From Azospirillum sp. OGB3 (GTDB taxonomy: Bacteria > Pseudomonadota > Alphaproteobacteria > Azospirillales > Azospirillaceae), in contig NZ_JACHYN010000001.1 in the NCBI RefSeq assembly GCF_014192915.1, positions 682,001 to 746,000 of the forward strand: DNA of 64,000 bases. Direction: 5' to 3'. The translations under genes were made by a program, and so were the position numbers. The notes under the pieces were generated by a model. That model was not told where the DNA came from and ran no database searches. It was given only the letters and a program-made list of their open reading frames with translations. Each line of letters begins with the position of its first letter. Positions within the stretch are counted from its first letter, which is position 1. This document shows, piece after piece, positions 62,493 to 64,000 of the stretch.

Positions 62493-64000
62493 TCAGTCGT
62501 TGCGCAGCAGCGGGGCGGAGGGCTGGCCGAGCGCCCGCCACGTCCCGAGGAAACCGAAGGCCAGCGTGATCGCGGTGCTGAGCAGCGCCGTGGTCAGCAC
62601 CGCCGAAGGCAGGAAGGTCCAGTCCCAGCGCATCAGGAAGGTCATCACCGCCCAGGCGGTGATGGTGCCGATGACCCCGGCAATGGCCGCGGTCAGGATG
62701 CCCAGCAAGCCGTATTCCAGCAGGAACGCCTTCAGCACGTCGGCCCGCGTGGCGCCCAGCACCTTCAGCACCACCGCGTCGTAGACCCGGCGGCGGTGCC
62801 CGGCGGCGACCGCCCCGGCCAGCACCAGCGTGCCGGCGGCCAGCGTGATGCCCGCGGTGACGCGCACCGCCGTGCCGATGTGGCCCAGCATGGTGCCCAC
62901 CGTGTCCAGCGCGTCCTTCACCCGCACCAGCGTCACGTTGGGGAAGCGCTGCAGGACGGAGCGCTGCACCTCCGGCTCCGCCGCCGGGGTGCTGCGGACG
63001 GTGGCGATCCAGGTCTGCGGCGCGCGCTCCAGCGTGCCTGGCGCGAAGACCATGGTGAAGTTGATGGCCAGCGTCGAGAAGTCGGCGGCGCGGACGTTGG
63101 CGACCTTCGCCTCGATGGTGCGGCCCAGGATGTTGACGCCCAGCGTGGCGCCGGGACCGATGCCGAAGGCGTTCGCCACATTCTGGTGGATGGAGATCAG
63201 CGGCGCTCCCTTGTAGTCCTCCGGCCACCAGGAGCCGGCGACGATCTCCGAATGCTCGGGCAGCTTGGCGGAATAGGTCACGCCGCGGTCGCCGGACAGC
63301 ACCCAGGACTGCTCGGGGTTGATCAGCGCCTTCTCCGCCGGCCGGCCGTCCACCGTCTCGATGCGCCCGCGCAAGGACGGCACCGCCTCGAACCCGCTGG
63401 TGCCGGGCAGGGCGGTCAGCGTCTCCTTCAGCGGCTCGAACTGGTCGGGCTGGATGTCCACGAAGAAGAAGCTGGGCGCGTCCTTGGGGATCGTCTCGTT
63501 GACCCGGCGGGAGAAGTTGCCCTCGATCAGCGCGATGGCGACCAGCACCGTCAGGCCGAGGCCGAGCGACAGCACCACCGCCCCGGTCGGGTTGCCGGGC
63601 CGGTGCAGGTTGGCGAGCGCCAGCCGCAGCCCCGGACGGCGCGGCCGCCCCGCCGCCGCGGCCCCGCGCACCACCAGCCAAGCGGCCACGCGGAAGGCGA
63701 GGAAGGTGGCGATAGAGCCGCCGACGAACCAGGCGGCGAACATCTTGTTGTGGGCGGTGGCGACGGCCAACCCGGCCAGAGCCGCCACGGTCAGCGCCAT
63801 CGCCGCCAGATAGACGGCGCGCGGGCGGCCTCCGGCGGGGGCGACCACGTCGCGGAACTGCGCCGCCGCCGGCACCTCCCGCGCGCGGCCCAGCGGCCAC
63901 AGCGAGAAGGTCAGGGCGGTCAGCAGGCCGTAAAGCGCGGCCAGGGCCAGGGCGCTCGGGTAGACGCCGATCCGGGTGGGCACCGGCAGCACCTGATCGA
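62493..64000 (-). CDS. FtsX-like ABC transporter permease, C-terminal part
   Basis: Large integral membrane subunit whose N-terminal part lies beyond the right edge. At least 502 codons are visible. The frame has the two-FtsX-domain arrangement of YbbP-type permeases: transmembrane helices (A-L-A-A-L-Y-G-L-L-T-A-L-T, A-V-V-L-S-L-G-L-G-L-T-V-L-V), a large periplasmic region, and a final FtsX helix set (I-T-L-A-A-G-T-L-V-L-A-G-A-V-A-A-G-H-R-R-R-V-Y-D-A-V-V-L-K-V-L-G-A-T). These permeases pair with a LolD-like ATPase, often for lipid or lipoprotein export or efflux; the ATPase is presumably upstream (right). The stop is 12 bases from the GGDEF gene's stop. Confidence 0.9.
   Translation of the reverse strand, partial: DQVLPVPTRIGVYPSALALAALYGLLTALTFSLWPLGRAREVPAAAQFRDVVAPAGGRPRAVYLAAMALTVAALAGLAVATAHNKMFAAWFVGGSIATFLAFRVAAWLVVRGAAAAGRPRRPGLRLALANLHRPGNPTGAVVLSLGLGLTVLVAIALIEGNFSRRVNETIPKDAPSFFFVDIQPDQFEPLKETLTALPGTSGFEAVPSLRGRIETVDGRPAEKALINPEQSWVLSGDRGVTYSAKLPEHSEIVAGSWWPEDYKGAPLISIHQNVANAFGIGPGATLGVNILGRTIEAKVANVRAADFSTLAINFTMVFAPGTLERAPQTWIATVRSTPAAEPEVQRSVLQRFPNVTLVRVKDALDTVGTMLGHIGTAVRVTAGITLAAGTLVLAGAVAAGHRRRVYDAVVLKVLGATRADVLKAFLLEYGLLGILTAAIAGVIGTITAWAVMTFLMRWDWTFLPSAVLTTALLSTAITLAFGFLGTWRALGQPSAPLLRND

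Overview
The window is a 64-kb piece of a GC-rich (mostly about 68-72% G+C) alphaproteobacterial replicon. Gene content, gene order and protein sequences fit Azospirillum or a close Rhodospirillales relative. Pointers are GlnD, a SAM-II riboswitch in front of metZ, OpgC, a phasin, many c-di-GMP and chemotaxis genes, and the order hemW-rdgB-rph / hrcA-grpE. No rRNA, tRNA or CRISPR array was seen.

Layout. 1-3.2 kb: a glycosyltransferase tail, a PAS-GGDEF cyclase, a second glycosyltransferase carrying palindromic repeats inside its coding frame, and a histidine phosphatase. 3.2-8.1 kb: xth, a fumarylacetoacetase-family gene behind an unusual terminator-bearing leader, marR, a puuD-like gene, and speD-speE (spermidine synthesis). 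8-16.2 kb: a secreted hydrolase, OpgC, a divergent SDR/TetR pair, catB, small genes, marR, and two cysteine-cluster proteins. 16.2-23.6 kb: pcp, trpS, murJ, a hybrid histidine kinase and a branched-chain amino-acid binding protein.

23.7-25.7 kb holds a plasmid-type replication module: a RepA initiator gene flanked on both sides by 11 copies of a 15-bp iteron. It sits between ordinary genes and is followed by a PAP2 phosphatase and glnD. About 29.75-32.1 kb is an AT-rich island encoding a RelA/SpoT-domain protein with a long helical C-terminal region. 32.3-44.4 kb: a stress-type protein, mutS, a 27-residue membrane peptide gene with its own terminator, a ribbon-helix-helix protein, a STAS protein, riboswitch-metZ, a phasin, a PBP-activator lipoprotein, rsmI-yraN-sirB1-like-gshB, and a frameshifted SDR gene divergent from an XRE regulator. 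45.3-52.9 kb: folA, a chemoreceptor, hemW-rdgB-rph, divergent hrcA-grpE, and a CheY-like regulator. 53-55.4 kb is a second lower-GC patch with a soluble chemoreceptor carrying an almost perfect tandem PAS duplication. 55.4-64 kb: a DUF1848 protein, two hypotheticals, dnaK, dnaJ, a membrane GGDEF cyclase, and part of an FtsX-type ABC permease cut by the window edge.

The genes are mainly housekeeping: protein folding, DNA repair, translation, nucleotide hygiene, nitrogen signalling, and thiol and methionine metabolism. Signalling genes and two lower-GC insertions are interspersed. The signals most worth following are the RepA/iteron module inside core genes, the RelA/SpoT island, the in-frame palindromic repeats, the leader upstream of the fumarylacetoacetase-family gene, and the mutS-adjacent small membrane peptide.
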